This document shows positions 34,998-43,203 of a stretch of 64,000 nucleotides of DNA, in pieces (the stretch's first letter is position 1; the number at the start of each line of letters is the position of its first letter). The stretch is from JBGSUZ01 sp964404895 (GTDB taxonomy: Bacteria > Bacillota > Clostridia > Peptostreptococcales > Acidaminobacteraceae). The stretch is from the NCBI GenBank assembly GCA_964404895.1, contig CAYOLV010000003.1:1-64000 (forward strand), given 5' to 3'. A program made the position numbers and the translations under genes. A model generated the notes under the pieces. It worked only from the letters and a program-made list of their open reading frames with translations. It was not told the origin of the DNA and did no database searches.

Positions 34998-35789
34998 TTA
35001 ATAGCCAAATGTATTATTTTCAAAGAATTTCTTTACCGCTTCCCAGTATTCCTCATGGTTTGCCGTTTTATCCATGAGAGCACTGGAACCGTGTACACCC
35101 CTCTCTGTTGGCAAGAAGAAGGTACTTCCATCTGCAGTGACTGCCTCTGAGATGTTTTTCCAATCCTTACCTTCAGACTTCGCCGAAGTGATAAAAACTG
35201 GGCATTTGACAGCCTTTGCGTAGTCTTCAATTTGCTTGCCCTCAAAGAGGAAGTATTCTCCTGGGGAAAAAGCAAGAAGTCCATCTATGTCTTCACTGTG
35301 ATTTGCAGCTAAAACAAAAGCTAACGAAGAGGAATAGGAGCTGCCCCAAACCAGTATGGTTTCTGGTTGGTAATTCTCTTTTACATATTTTAAAGCAGCT
35401 TCCAGATCTGGATAGGCGTCTTCAAATCCTGTAGATAGCTTCATTGCAGTTGCAGATTTATGAGTCTCGTTACGAATTCCGCTAAAACTATTGCCAGACC
35501 TTTGATCGACTGCTAAGCAGTTGTAACCCATAGCGTTAAGCTTAGGAGCAATTTCTCTGTATTCCCCTCTGCTATAAAAAGCCTGGTGAAAGAGAATAAT
35601 AAATGGGGCTTTCTCATTGTCTATCAGATAGAGGTCTGCGGTCACTTCTACTTCGTCGGCAGCTGTGAACTTTACCGTTTCAGACTGGCTGGCCATTGTC
35701 GTCTTGGCACGTCCCTGATCCCAGAGGAAATACAACCCTCCTCCAATAAGAATAAATGTGGAGAGAATTGCAGCGAGTATTTTTTTCAT
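34998..35789 (-). CDS. Membrane-anchored alpha/beta hydrolase (paralogue 2)
   Basis: A 263-residue paralogue of 33320-34117, with the same blocks (LFHQAFYSRGEYREIAPKLN, GSSYSSS, FSPGEYF, GVHGSSALM) and an N-terminal signal/anchor helix. The similarity along the whole length indicates tandem duplication, later separated by the plus-strand hydrolase. GGGAGG precedes the ATG. The short C-terminal tail differs. Confidence 0.83.
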   Translation of the reverse strand: MKKILAAILSTFILIGGGLYFLWDQGRAKTTMASQSETVKFTAADEVEVTADLYLIDNEKAPFIILFHQAFYSRGEYREIAPKLNAMGYNCLAVDQRSGNSFSGIRNETHKSATAMKLSTGFEDAYPDLEAALKYVKENYQPETILVWGSSYSSSLAFVLAANHSEDIDGLLAFSPGEYFLFEGKQIEDYAKAVKCPVFITSAKSEGKDWKNISEAVTADGSTFFLPTERGVHGSSALMDKTANHEEYWEAVKKFFENNTFGY

Positions 35790-35814
35790 TTACATGCACC
35801 TCCCAAAATATAAT

Positions 35815-36168
35815 CTACTCAAATACCTGTCTCAGTTCAATTTGACCTTCGCCAAAACCTTGGGGATCTGGCATCTGCAGCGCCCATTGAATGGCTTCTT
35901 CTTTAGAATCAACCTCTATTAAAATAAAGCCTGCCATCACATTATTGGGCTCTTTAAACGGACCCTCAGTCATGACTGGTGGTTTACCCTCCACTGGAAA
36001 GGAAATTCGAATGGCATTTGAACTAGGATGCAGACCTTTTGCCATGACTCTCACTCCAGCCTGTACCAAAGCTTCATTATACCTTGACATGGCCTCCATT
36101 AACGTTTCACTTGGACGATTTCCTTCTTCTGAATTTTTAGATGCTTTAACAATCAACATAAACAGCAT
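35815..36168 (-). CDS. YCII/DGPF-domain protein
   Basis: A 117-residue YCII-related protein (MLFMLIVKASKNSEEG start, VMTEGPFKEPNNVMAGFILIEVDSKEEAI core, DPQGFGEGQIELRQVFE end). The fold is ferredoxin-like with a conserved His/Asp pair; the family is often linked to ECF sigma factors, and none is visible here. GGAGG lies 7 nt before the ATG. Confidence 0.88.
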   Translation of the reverse strand: MLFMLIVKASKNSEEGNRPSETLMEAMSRYNEALVQAGVRVMAKGLHPSSNAIRISFPVEGKPPVMTEGPFKEPNNVMAGFILIEVDSKEEAIQWALQMPDPQGFGEGQIELRQVFE

Positions 36169-36297
36169 ATAATAACCTCCCGCAAGATTGCAATTTTTTC
36201 GTTTTTTGATATATATCTAATTGCTAGAGATTTTAAACAATTCCATGCTTATTCTTTTAAACTTACTAAACGATGATAAGTTTTTAAATAATATCAA

Positions 36298-36327
36298 AAC
36301 GCCAGGAAACATAATCTTCCTGGCGTT
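36298..36327 (-). terminator. Terminator after the small membrane protein gene
   Basis: Perfect 11-bp arms AACGCCAGGAA / TTCCTGGCGTT with an 8-nt loop. A short T-run follows on the minus strand. The rest of 36169-36407 shows no gene. Confidence 0.75.
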
Positions 36328-36407
36328 CTTTCGTTCTAAACCCCTTCTTTGATAAACATAAGAAAGGACTTCTATTTTAATTGTTCAATGCAGTCCTACC
36401 ATGTTGC

Positions 36408-36908
36408 TTAATTGACTTCTACAACACTTTCTACTTCCAATTTCGATAGCTGCTCAATCTCTTCAGTTAGCTTTTTTATTTTATCTATTTCCCAGTAAGA
36501 TTTCAGTATGGCATACATGACAAAAGCGTGGAATAAAATACTCACCATATCGTCTACAACCAGATACAGCAAGCCATCTATACCATATAGAACTACCCCA
36601 ACAATGATGGGCCACTTTTTAAACTTGTTCCACTGTCTGAATAAACCATAATAGATAAGTGGAAATACAAATTGTAGCAAGAAACCGATGAAGATCGCTG
36701 TATTTCCAAAATCATCTCTAAAATAGTCAGCGAACACATAGATAAACTGGTTTATTGCCAGTCCAAATATAAATGAAATATTGCTATTAATCGCTAGTAA
36801 CACGGTATTGATCAAGGATAGTATTGCAATCCACTTAAACCAATCATAGCTTCGCATAACTTTTGAAATACTCTCGTGTAATTCTGTTTGTTTTTCTACT
36901 AATGTCAT
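36408..36908 (-). CDS. Hypothetical membrane protein
   Basis: 166 residues with four predicted helices (about residues 24-42, 48-64, 75-95 and 105-140, the last being a pair) and a charged C-terminal tail of about 30 residues. No family is recognised. The start at 36908 has AAGGAG 6 nt upstream, so the six codons before it are excluded. It is a single-gene transcript with a strong promoter upstream and a terminator downstream. Confidence 0.72.
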   Translation of the reverse strand: MTLVEKQTELHESISKVMRSYDWFKWIAILSLINTVLLAINSNISFIFGLAINQFIYVFADYFRDDFGNTAIFIGFLLQFVFPLIYYGLFRQWNKFKKWPIIVGVVLYGIDGLLYLVVDDMVSILFHAFVMYAILKSYWEIDKIKKLTEEIEQLSKLEVESVVEVN

Positions 36909-36974
36909 TATGTTCTCCTTTAGCATTTATTAACGGTTGTCATTATCTCGACTGAATTTTTCCAATACCTGTAT

Positions 36975-37003
36975 ATAATATTTTTTTTGCTCTTTGATGT
37001 CAA
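36975..37003 (-). promoter_or_regulatory. Sigma-A promoter of the small membrane protein gene
   Basis: On the minus strand: a perfect -35 TTGACA, a 17-bp spacer and -10 TATTAT, about 70 nt before the start codon at 36908. Confidence 0.72.
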
Positions 37004-37155
37004 TATCTCCTTTTGAAATTGTACTACTTAGAAAAGTGTCACAAATTTCCTGCTTATACGTTGTATTATAGGAAAGGAGCACCTGTAGGAAAGACTATTT
37101 TTCTGATAAAATGCTAATAATTACTAAAAATATAAAATACTAAAGAGGTGTGTTT

Positions 37156-37515
37156 ATGCAAACAAAATTAAAATATCTAGTATCCGGGGTTCTAAGTCTA
37201 GCAATTTTGGCAGTTGTCTTAATTCACTTAGCGCCTGTAAGTTTTGATGGAAGTGGACCAGGTTTTCAGAAATGGATAGCTGATAAATATACAGTACCTT
37301 TGTTCAAAACTTATTTGCACACGTCTGGGTATTCCAAGAATAGCAACGTTCAGTTACTCTCCTCCACAGAAGAGATACAAGAACAGATTCAAGTTGATCA
37401 GCGAAAGATTTTTTTCAGCTTTAAAGTTAGAGTGGAAGGTACTGAAAAGGATGTTCTGTTCGAAGGGAAGCGTTACTGGATTGAAAGGTACACTTGGCAC
37501 CTTAAAACTGATTAA
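37156..37515 (+). CDS. Hypothetical single-pass or secreted protein
   Basis: 119 residues. An N-terminal hydrophobic helix (about residues 8-27) could be a signal or anchor; the remaining part is a small extracellular domain with no recognised family. AGAGG stands 7 nt before the ATG at 37156. The stretch downstream (37516-37656) holds no clear gene. Confidence 0.6.
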   Translation: MQTKLKYLVSGVLSLAILAVVLIHLAPVSFDGSGPGFQKWIADKYTVPLFKTYLHTSGYSKNSNVQLLSSTEEIQEQIQVDQRKIFFSFKVRVEGTEKDVLFEGKRYWIERYTWHLKTD

Positions 37516-37656
37516 AAGTACATGCTCCACAAAGCCGATTAAAAACCCTAAAGCAACTGCCATAACGGACATAGGCATGTTAGAACTTGTGCAGTGATGA
37601 GGCAAATCATAATTTCCTATGTGGCGTCTTCTGCATTAGGGCTTGTGACAGAAATT

Positions 37657-38430
37657 TTAAAAAAGCACACTTATATTTTTTGAACAAAATTTACCTGCGC
37701 CATGTTTTAGATTGCCGGCTGCTTCAACTTCATTAAGGAGTTCCACGAGTTCTGAAATAATCTTCACCGGAATATCTACCTGATTATGAGCAGGCAATAT
37801 CTTTTCAATGTTTCCAATTTGATTGATTCTGAGTACCGAATTTCTCAACTGAGCAGGGTCTGTGGTTGGGTAATTGGCAAAAATAAGTCCTTCGTAAATT
37901 AAATCACCCGAGAACAGATAACGTGCCCTTTCATCGTAAAAGCAAAGGTGCCCTGGGGAATGGCCGGGTGTATGTAAAACTTTTATAATCCTATTTCCAA
38001 TATCAATTGGATCATTGTCCACTAATACTTTCGTAGGCATTCCTTTAAAGACTTTGTACTGTTGGATATCAAAGGTTTTCGGCGGTTCAATGGAAAACGG
38101 TTCTTTTACAACTTGCTCACGCACCACTTCCAAAGGCAGGGGAATCCCATTGGTGAGCCATTTTTCTTCCTTTTCGTGTACATAGTGGGTTTCAAACAAG
38201 GCATGTCCGCCGATATGATCCCAGTGCACGTGTGTCGATGCAACAATTACAGGTAAATTCGCAAGTTCGTCTACCACTTTTTTGATATTGCCTATTCCAA
38301 GCCCGCTGTCTATCAGCAATGCTTTTTCGCTGCCTATCAATAGATAGGAATTCATTTTTTCCCAGTGTCCATGCTCACAAATTGCATAGGTCGATGGGTC
38401 TATTTGCTTTATTTCAAACCAATCATTCAT
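37657..38430 (-). CDS. MBL-fold metallo-hydrolase
   Basis: A 257-residue metallo-beta-lactamase-fold enzyme. The metal motif STHVHWDHIGGH (about residues 66-77), HTPGHSPGH (about 152-160), SGDLIYEG and PAHN are all present. Substrates in this family include thioesters, lactones and phosphodiesters; this one is unassigned. It starts 5 nt after the methyltransferase stop, so the two are an operon. Confidence 0.88.
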   Translation of the reverse strand: MNDWFEIKQIDPSTYAICEHGHWEKMNSYLLIGSEKALLIDSGLGIGNIKKVVDELANLPVIVASTHVHWDHIGGHALFETHYVHEKEEKWLTNGIPLPLEVVREQVVKEPFSIEPPKTFDIQQYKVFKGMPTKVLVDNDPIDIGNRIIKVLHTPGHSPGHLCFYDERARYLFSGDLIYEGLIFANYPTTDPAQLRNSVLRINQIGNIEKILPAHNQVDIPVKIISELVELLNEVEAAGNLKHGAGKFCSKNISVLF

Positions 38431-38435
38431 TAGGG

Positions 38436-39062
38436 TTAGCCCTTCTTTTTTCTCAAGATATAGTCCACAAACCCTTGTCGGATTGGATTGCCTTCGTAAA
38501 TTCGCTGTATGATCCGCTGCTCTTTGATTAAGGTCTCCATCTCTTCAAAATAGGGATCTGCCTCATTGTGTTCAAAGTATGAGTGGATTACGGGTTCATC
38601 ATCCATCTGCTCATATTGGTGGTTTCCAAGGTCAGGGCCTTCGCCACATCTGAAATCATCGGTTGACAGGAAATTAACGAACATTAGTCCGCCTGGTTTA
38701 AGAACTCTTTTGAGTTCGCTTATGGCTTTTTCGATGTCCACTTTTTTCATATGAAAAATAGAATTATAAGAATAGACAAAGTCAAAGCTGCCATCTTCAA
38801 ATGCAAGGGCGGTCATATCCCCTGATTGAATATTCAACTCCAGTCCATGACTTTTTCCAAATGCATTCGCTGACTTCACTGCTTTTTCATCTAATTCTAT
38901 GCCTACTGTATTAAACTCATGGGTTCGAAAAAGCGCTAAGGGCGGCATATCCCCACCCGCACCACAATCTAAAATGATTCTTGAGTCCGATGGGTTATGT
39001 TGGAGACATAGATCTAAAAATCGGTATAAAGGCACTTGTTTGAATATTAGACTTTTGCTCAT
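38436..39062 (-). CDS. SAM-dependent methyltransferase
   Basis: A 208-residue class I methyltransferase. It has the SAM motif ILDCGAGGDMPPLA (about residues 30-43), the acidic VGIELDEKAVKSA loop, FDFVYSYNSIFHM, and ELKRVLKPGGLMFVNF. The longest frame extends 38 codons further, but GGAGG stands 7 nt before the ATG at 39062 and the extra residues lack family similarity. It is co-transcribed with the MBL hydrolase. Confidence 0.88.
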   Translation of the reverse strand: MSKSLIFKQVPLYRFLDLCLQHNPSDSRIILDCGAGGDMPPLALFRTHEFNTVGIELDEKAVKSANAFGKSHGLELNIQSGDMTALAFEDGSFDFVYSYNSIFHMKKVDIEKAISELKRVLKPGGLMFVNFLSTDDFRCGEGPDLGNHQYEQMDDEPVIHSYFEHNEADPYFEEMETLIKEQRIIQRIYEGNPIRQGFVDYILRKKKG

Positions 39063-39250
39063 GATGTGACCTCCGTCTGATGGGGATATTTTTATTATAT
39101 TTAGTTTATCATAAAAAATATTTTTCTTCATTTTCCCTTCGAGTCGTTTACAGTTTTTATCAGGAACTGCCCACAAATGTATTCTGAGATGTTACAATTA
39201 TGTTAATAGTGATATTTACGAGATATTTTACAATTTTGGGAGACTTATAT

Positions 39251-40387
39251 ATGTTTTCTTTAGCTTACATTTCAGTTTGTGTATACTGCATTATACAACT
39301 GACTTTCCTATTGGTAATGGATCGTCGACGTCTAAAATTTCGATTGGTGAAAGAACAATATTTTGCTCTACTCCTGCTCATGATGATTTTTTCTTTTTTA
39401 GCAGATATCGTCAGCAGCATTCAAAAGCCAATGGGTTGGCTTTTTCCAATTTCCGCCTCAGGGAACTACATTGAAATCATTCTCAACACTTGGACACTCT
39501 TAGTATTTTTCCATTATATTTGTACTCAAATCAAACACGTTGACCCTAAATTAAAAAGAAGAGCAGACCTGGTTTTAAAGGTAATGGGTGTTGCCTGCAG
39601 TTTGGTGGTTATGTCCACTCTAGTGACTGGTCAAATTTTTTACTACGATGAATTTCATAACTATTTTAGAGGCCCCTTGTTTTGGTTGCCTATGTTGATT
39701 TTGTACGGCATGATGTTCCTCATTGAGGGCTTCATCGTCAGCCAGAAAGCTAAAATTGAAGTCAGCCACTATCAGTCACTGCTCTTCTTTTTAATACTGC
39801 CTATGATTGGCAGTGTTTTCCAAGGACTTATTTATGGAATGCCCTTTTCTTTGATGAGTGCAACGCTGGCGGCACAAGTGGTCTTTACAAATGTTCAAAA
39901 TCGAAGCATGGATTTGGACTATTTAACAGGTGCTTTTAACCGACAGGCGCTAGACCATTGCTTAGAAAGCAAAATAAATGGCCTTAAAAAAACCTTGTCA
40001 TTTTCAGCCTTGTTAATCGATATTGATAATTTTAAAGAGATCAACGATACTTATGGCCATATCGAAGGTGATAATGCGTTGATTCATACCGTTGAAATAT
40101 TAAGAGAAGCCCTTGGTCAAGAGGTCTTCATATCCCGTTATGGCGGCGATGAGTTTTGTGTTGTTTTCAATACAGATAACCGAACAGAGTTGGAAGCTCA
40201 AATTCAGAGGATTACCACTTGCCTACACCATTACAATCAATTGCCTAGCAATATTTATCCATTAGAGTTCAGCATGGGTTACGACCGCTATGAAAATGAT
40301 CACAGCGGCTCAGCTCAGGCGTTTTTGAAATGGATAGACGCAAAAATGTATGCTGACAAAAATAAACGCAAAGCCTATTATGAGTGA
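39251..40387 (+). CDS. Membrane-bound diguanylate cyclase (GGDEF)
   Basis: 378 residues. Six predicted helices occupy about residues 1-215, followed by a GGDEF domain: DYLTGAFNRQAL, LLIDIDNFKEINDTYGH, and RYGGDEF with GGDEF at about 298-302. It should make cyclic di-GMP. There is no RxxD inhibitory site just before the motif. GGGAG lies 8 nt before the ATG at 39251; the longer frame beginning at 39200 lacks a ribosome site. No EAL or PilZ partner is in the window. Its 188-bp upstream region is shared with the divergent methyltransferase gene. Confidence 0.9.
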   Translation: MFSLAYISVCVYCIIQLTFLLVMDRRRLKFRLVKEQYFALLLLMMIFSFLADIVSSIQKPMGWLFPISASGNYIEIILNTWTLLVFFHYICTQIKHVDPKLKRRADLVLKVMGVACSLVVMSTLVTGQIFYYDEFHNYFRGPLFWLPMLILYGMMFLIEGFIVSQKAKIEVSHYQSLLFFLILPMIGSVFQGLIYGMPFSLMSATLAAQVVFTNVQNRSMDLDYLTGAFNRQALDHCLESKINGLKKTLSFSALLIDIDNFKEINDTYGHIEGDNALIHTVEILREALGQEVFISRYGGDEFCVVFNTDNRTELEAQIQRITTCLHHYNQLPSNIYPLEFSMGYDRYENDHSGSAQAFLKWIDAKMYADKNKRKAYYE

Positions 40388-40410
40388 CTATTAGACGCTG
40401 ACTCAGGGAA

Positions 40411-41721
40411 TTACAACACTTCAATATCCGCTTGTAACCCAATCAATTTGTCAATGAAATAGGTGTGCCCTCTCAATAGGTGCTCTATGCCGCCGATATA
40501 ACTGGTATCTTCAATGAATAGTGCCGTCAAAATGAGTGATACCACGCTTCGAATGTCTCCACCAGCCACTTTAGCACCACTGAGTTTGGTATTGTTTTGA
40601 ATAAAAATTCTATTGCCCTGTTTGTCTATGACAGCGCCCATTTTTCTGAGTTCGTCAATGTGACTAAATCTTTCTTCAAAAACAGTATCTTTTATAGAGC
40701 ATGGCTCTGGGCACGTCAAAGAAAAGGCTGTGCAAATGGCTTGTAAATCCGTTGCAAGACCTGGGTAAGGTTGTGTCTCAATATGAAATGCCCGATCAGG
40801 TGTTGAAGCGTCTATGTGGATGTTATCGTCTTCCACACGGACATTCATGCCAACAGATTGCATCAGGTGTATTAATGGTTGATTGTGTTCAGGAATGCTC
40901 CCTGCTACAGTCCCCTTGCCGCCTGTCATGGCAAAGCACATCATCAGCGCGCCAGCTTCAAGACGGTCTGGAATGATCTCATGTGACGCGGCATAAAGAG
41001 CATGTACGCCGTTAATGACAATACGATCTGTCCCGCCACCCTGAATACAAGCGCCCATTTGAGACAAAAGGGTAATCAAGTCCACTATTTCTGGTTCTTT
41101 CGCAGCGTTTAGGATTTCCGATTTTCCTTTGGCTGTCACCGCCATAAAAATGGCATTGATGGTTGCGCCCACACTGGGGTATCTTAAGTAAAGGCTTTGA
41201 CCTGTTAAATTTTCCAAATCAATCGATGCTTTGACAAAGCCGCCTTCTATGTAAATATTGCCTCCAAAGGCTTTCACAACATCCATGTGGATGTCTATCG
41301 GTCTGTCTCCAATCTTGTCGCCCCCAGGAAGTGGTATTGTCACGCTGCCAAACTGTGACAACAAAGCCCCCAAGAAGGCAATCGATGATCTTATTTTCGA
41401 AGCATAGACATCGGATACATGGGTGTGCTTCACCGTACCGTAAATTTTAATAGAATCTTCAACCATTTTGTATTGCAAACCAATCTCTCTAAGGGTTTCA
41501 AGGGTCATATGAATGTCTGTAATTTGAGGCACATTAGTGAATGTCATAAAACCTTCTTTAATATACACGGAGGTAATCAAAGCATACAGGCTGGCATTCT
41601 TCGCACCGTCGGGCTTCACTATTCCAACAAGGGGTTTGCCGCCTCTTATTTTTAGCTGTTGACAGTCACTGAGGGTTTTCGAAGGCATTGAGACGTTACT
41701 TATCCATTCACGATTATTCAT
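40411..41721 (-). CDS. murA: UDP-GlcNAc 1-carboxyvinyltransferase (MurA) with Asp at the catalytic Cys position
   Basis: A 436-residue EPSP-synthase-fold enzyme for the first committed step of peptidoglycan synthesis. DGAKNASL (K41, N42) binds substrate. The active-site loop, normally GGCxIGxRP, reads GGDKIGDRP here: D135 (codon at 41317-41319, GAC) replaces the Cys that fosfomycin alkylates. The N terminus has about 20 extra residues. The 8-nt overlap with a DeoR regulator is unusual, and this may be a second, specialised MurA. Confidence 0.9.
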   Translation of the reverse strand: MNNREWISNVSMPSKTLSDCQQLKIRGGKPLVGIVKPDGAKNASLYALITSVYIKEGFMTFTNVPQITDIHMTLETLREIGLQYKMVEDSIKIYGTVKHTHVSDVYASKIRSSIAFLGALLSQFGSVTIPLPGGDKIGDRPIDIHMDVVKAFGGNIYIEGGFVKASIDLENLTGQSLYLRYPSVGATINAIFMAVTAKGKSEILNAAKEPEIVDLITLLSQMGACIQGGGTDRIVINGVHALYAASHEIIPDRLEAGALMMCFAMTGGKGTVAGSIPEHNQPLIHLMQSVGMNVRVEDDNIHIDASTPDRAFHIETQPYPGLATDLQAICTAFSLTCPEPCSIKDTVFEERFSHIDELRKMGAVIDKQGNRIFIQNNTKLSGAKVAGGDIRSVVSLILTALFIEDTSYIGGIEHLLRGHTYFIDKLIGLQADIEVL

Positions 41722-42502
41722 GACTTTCTCCTTGATTTAAAATAATGATTTCAACATCGGTTTCTCTAAGTTTGGCGATGTCCTCTTCGGCCGTGTCCCA
41801 GTCTGTAATAATCGTATCAAAATCCGCTATGGGACAGATATGCAGGATTGCTTCTCTTTCAATCTTTTCATTGGGATAGAGCCCAATTTTGTGCTTTGCC
41901 GACGCCATAAATGCTCGGATTAGACTGCACCCTGACGCGGATTGGATGGAAGCGCCAAAGTCCACCGAGACCGCCGCACTGGTCAAGAATGCTTTGTCAA
42001 AACGAATATTCTTGATCATGTCCACCGCAAGCTGCTCCGAGCAGTTCCCTTTAGAATTCAAGACGCCCCCAACTAAAATAGTGGTCACATTTGGATAAGT
42101 TCTCAAAACCTCTGCTATGATGATGGAGTTGATCACCACTGTCATTTCAATATTCCTAGGCAGATTCTGTGCCATGAAATATCCTACTGTGCCGCTGGTG
42201 ATATGTATGACGTCATGTTCTTCAATCATGGAGACCGCCTTTAAAGCAATCGCCATATAATTGGGTCTAATATCCGTCACATCTCTATGGGTAAAACTGT
42301 CTGGAATTTTTCTACCTCTGACAATGGCAGGAATAGCGCCTCCATGAGTTCTTTTGAGCAGCCCCTTGCCTTCTAAAATCCGTAGGTCTCTCCGTGCCGA
42401 GTCCACTGAAATCGAAAAAGCTTCTTGGATGTCGCTCAGCGAAACACGCCCTTTTTCTTGTAATATTGCCAGTATGGCTCTGTGCCTTTCTTCTATAAAC
42501 AT
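41714..42502 (-). CDS. DeoR-family transcriptional regulator
   Basis: 262 residues. The N-terminal DeoR helix-turn-helix (MFIEERHRAILAILQEKGRVSL...FSISVDSARRDLRILEGKGLLKRTHGGA) is followed by a DeoRC sugar-phosphate-sensing domain. The start at 42502 has AAGGAG 5 nt upstream; 24 upstream codons are excluded. It overlaps murA by 8 nt, so regulator and enzyme are made together and the ligand may be an amino-sugar phosphate. Confidence 0.9.
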   Translation of the reverse strand: MFIEERHRAILAILQEKGRVSLSDIQEAFSISVDSARRDLRILEGKGLLKRTHGGAIPAIVRGRKIPDSFTHRDVTDIRPNYMAIALKAVSMIEEHDVIHITSGTVGYFMAQNLPRNIEMTVVINSIIIAEVLRTYPNVTTILVGGVLNSKGNCSEQLAVDMIKNIRFDKAFLTSAAVSVDFGASIQSASGCSLIRAFMASAKHKIGLYPNEKIEREAILHICPIADFDTIITDWDTAEEDIAKLRETDVEIIILNQGESHE

Positions 42503-42618
42503 GAATACTCCTTGCGAACCGTTTACATGATTGTTCTTTTTTTTCAGAATATCATGAAGAAACGTGTAAATCAATTCTTAGGGAGTTACAATATGGTATC
42601 AGTGTGGGGGGATATAAA

Positions 42619-43092
42619 ATGAAAAAATACAAAATTATCTTTTACATTATACTCATTGCAATTGCAGTCTTCATTCCTCGTTTTCTGCGTTCTCAATACG
42701 ATATGTATTATGGCTACACCGAGGCATTTACTAAGATGTCTGAGGAAAACGGATTTTCCGAGTTGGTTTCTTGGGGTGAATACTATAGAGTCTTTGAAAA
42801 GGATGACACCTACTTAGTCCTTGTTAAGAACAATACTAATCCTTATCTCATTAAAAAATCTTCTGGTGTCACTAAAGAAGAGGTCAAAAAAATGTTAGCT
42901 AATCAAGGCATTCCCTCAGAGGAGATTGTTCTTAAGCCGGATGCCTTACTCGTTGGAAATTCCAGAAAGAAGAGTTTAGAAGGGTATTTGTATTGGTTTT
43001 CAAGTACTGTTAATAGTACTGAGAATAGAATGGTCTTTATTGATTTTTATACGGGGGAGATTGAGGACGGGGTTGGGGTAAATGTGAAATAG
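42619..43092 (+). CDS. Hypothetical single-pass membrane protein
   Basis: 157 residues with an N-terminal helix (about residues 5-24) and an extracytoplasmic domain rich in Tyr/Lys/Glu. No family is recognised. GGGGGG lies 7 nt before the ATG at 42619. It is divergent from the DeoR gene and followed by the AAA ATPase gene, which has its own promoter. Confidence 0.6.
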   Translation: MKKYKIIFYIILIAIAVFIPRFLRSQYDMYYGYTEAFTKMSEENGFSELVSWGEYYRVFEKDDTYLVLVKNNTNPYLIKKSSGVTKEEVKKMLANQGIPSEEIVLKPDALLVGNSRKKSLEGYLYWFSSTVNSTENRMVFIDFYTGEIEDGVGVNVK

Positions 43093-43094
43093 GA

Positions 43095-43187
43095 TTTACA
43101 AACTTGTTGGTTTGTTGTGTTTTGTAAAATTGAGTTTACAAACTTGACTATTTTAGATTATAATATTAATATCAATTTACAAAAGTG
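43095..43187 (+). promoter_or_regulatory. Promoter flanked by four TTTACAAA motifs
   Basis: TTTACAAACTTG occurs at 43095-43106 and 43135-43146 (40 nt apart). A variant TTTACAAAAGTG lies at 43176-43187, and an inverted TTTTGTAAA at 43121-43129. The promoter for the downstream ATPase is -35 TTTACA (43135-43140), 18-bp spacer, -10 TATAAT (43159-43164), so one repeat overlaps the -35. This arrangement suggests an operator array. Confidence 0.6.
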
Positions 43188-43203
43188 GTCAGGAGGTGGC
43201 GCT

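Noticed and set aside
37060..37100. GGAAAGGAG-like ribosome site and TATTAT near 37070
   Set aside because: No sensible start codon or frame follows, and no -35 fits; the true start of the next gene is at 37156.
37354..37605. Minus-strand frame with a hydrophobic stretch (MAVALGFLIGFVEHVL)
   Set aside because: It overlaps the plus-strand gene at 37156-37515, has no ribosome site and gives no family match. It might be a relic but cannot be supported.
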